A stretch of DNA of 7,130 nt, taken from NCBI GenBank assembly GCA_017476965.1, contig JAFUXX010000479.1, positions 1 through 7,130 on the forward strand, in the 5' to 3' direction. The position numbers and the translations under genes are program-made. The stretch comes from Kiritimatiellia bacterium (lineage in GTDB: Bacteria > Verrucomicrobiota > Kiritimatiellia > RFP12 > UBA3636). Positions 6,633-7,130 of this stretch are shown piece after piece; within the stretch, counting starts at the first letter, position 1, and the number at the start of each line of letters is the position of its first letter. Under the pieces are notes generated by a model. The model was not told where the DNA came from, searched no databases, and was given only the letters and a program-made list of their open reading frames with translations.

Positions 6633-7130
6633 ATGGAAGACCGAGACCAGAGCGCCGCGCCTGCGGCCGCGATCCGTCCCTCCCCGGGGCCGGGTTCGAG
6701 CCGCTTTCTCGACGAAACGCTCGGCAGGTTCGCCCGGGACTTCAAGGCGGACCGCGCCGCGCTGATGCTCTACGACCCGGTCTCCGGCACGCTGTCGATG
6801 CGCGCCGCGCGCGGCTTCCCGGCCTTCGGGGCGGCGACCGTGGTCGTGAAACTCGGCGAAGGGGCGTCGGGCCGCGTGCTCGCGGAGCGGCGGCCGATCT
6901 ACTCCGAGCGCGTCGCCGACCTGCGCGGATACAAGCCGCACCCCAATTTCCCGGACGACGACACGCAGACGTTCCTCGGCATCCCGCTGCTGCGCGGCCG
7001 CGAGCGCATCGGCGCGATATGCCTGTGGCGCAGGACGGGCGTGCCGTTCCCGGCCGAAGAGATTTCCGCCGCGCGCATCGCGGCCGACGAATGCGCCGCC
7101 GCGATCGAAGAGATCGCCCGTCAGTGCGTC
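6633..7130 (+). CDS. GAF-domain protein, N-terminal part (3' end outside the window)
   Basis: An open frame from ATG at 6633 runs without a stop to the last base, giving 166 residues of a longer protein. After a Pro/Ala-rich start (1-22), residues about 25-160 form a GAF domain: DFKADRAALMLYDPVSGTL, then KLGEGASGRVLAE, and TFLGIPLLRGRERIGAICLWRR, ending in an Ala-rich helix. The GEG...G-V-AE, PIY and FLGIPL pattern is close to the GAF modules of PtsP (nitrogen PTS enzyme I) and NifA-type activators. Such domains bind small ligands and control an attached output domain, which lies beyond the window here. There is no signal peptide, so it should be cytosolic. It diverges from fabG and has its own promoter and no SD. 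PtsP is my first guess; a kinase, phosphatase or cyclase is also possible. Confidence 0.85.
   Translation, partial: MEDRDQSAAPAAAIRPSPGPGSSRFLDETLGRFARDFKADRAALMLYDPVSGTLSMRAARGFPAFGAATVVVKLGEGASGRVLAERRPIYSERVADLRGYKPHPNFPDDDTQTFLGIPLLRGRERIGAICLWRRTGVPFPAEEISAARIAADECAAAIEEIARQCV

Overview
This is a high-GC bacterial window with an accessory envelope-protein pair, a core fatty-acid-synthesis gene cluster, and the start of a signalling gene. Several traits fit a Gram-negative bacterium, perhaps of the Verrucomicrobiota/Kiritimatiellae/Lentisphaerae kind: a lipoprotein serine protease, a periplasmic PDZ partner, sigma70-type promoters, and a mix of starts with and without Shine-Dalgarno (SD) sequences. 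That taxonomic guess is inference only; no marker gene is present.

Layout. Positions 1-192 hold an almost perfect 18-bp palindrome and then a clean sigma70-type promoter whose predicted +1 falls on the A of the first gene's ATG. Positions 193-4006 (+) are a two-gene operon: an HtrA-like lipoprotein serine protease with a full His-Asp-Ser triad and two PDZ domains, then a larger exported protein with two PDZ domains. The second protein's protease-like region appears to have lost the catalytic His and the GNSGG serine loop, so it is probably a pseudoprotease. Positions 3959-6372 (-) are fabG, acpP and fabF, transcribed in that order and ending at an intrinsic terminator at 3866-3910. That terminator lies inside the 3' end of the convergent PDZ gene, and the last 48 bp of the PDZ gene also overlap fabF. 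Positions 6373-6632 are a divergent control region with a promoter on each strand, a 10-bp-arm inverted repeat between them, a perfect DnaA-box 9-mer over the fabG -10 element, and A-tracts about 10n bp apart. Positions 6633-7130 (+) are the N-terminal 166 residues of a GAF-domain protein that runs off the window.

How the parts work together. FabG (ketoreductase), AcpP (acyl carrier) and FabF (elongating condensing enzyme) are consecutive functions of type II fatty-acid synthesis. Transcription appears to start near 6497, pass through a structured leader of about 125 nt, and cross a 20-bp intercistronic hairpin between acpP and fabF. The protease and PDZ pair most likely act in the periplasm in protein quality control or regulated proteolysis. 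No link between the two operons is shown beyond their convergent, overlapping 3' ends.

I found no RNA gene, transposon, CRISPR array or phage gene, and no convincing new defence-type system. The most interesting points are the protease/pseudoprotease pair, the acidic tail encoded across the opposing terminator, the predicted leaderless promoter, an apparent 4-residue loop insertion in the acyl carrier protein, and the dense divergent control region.
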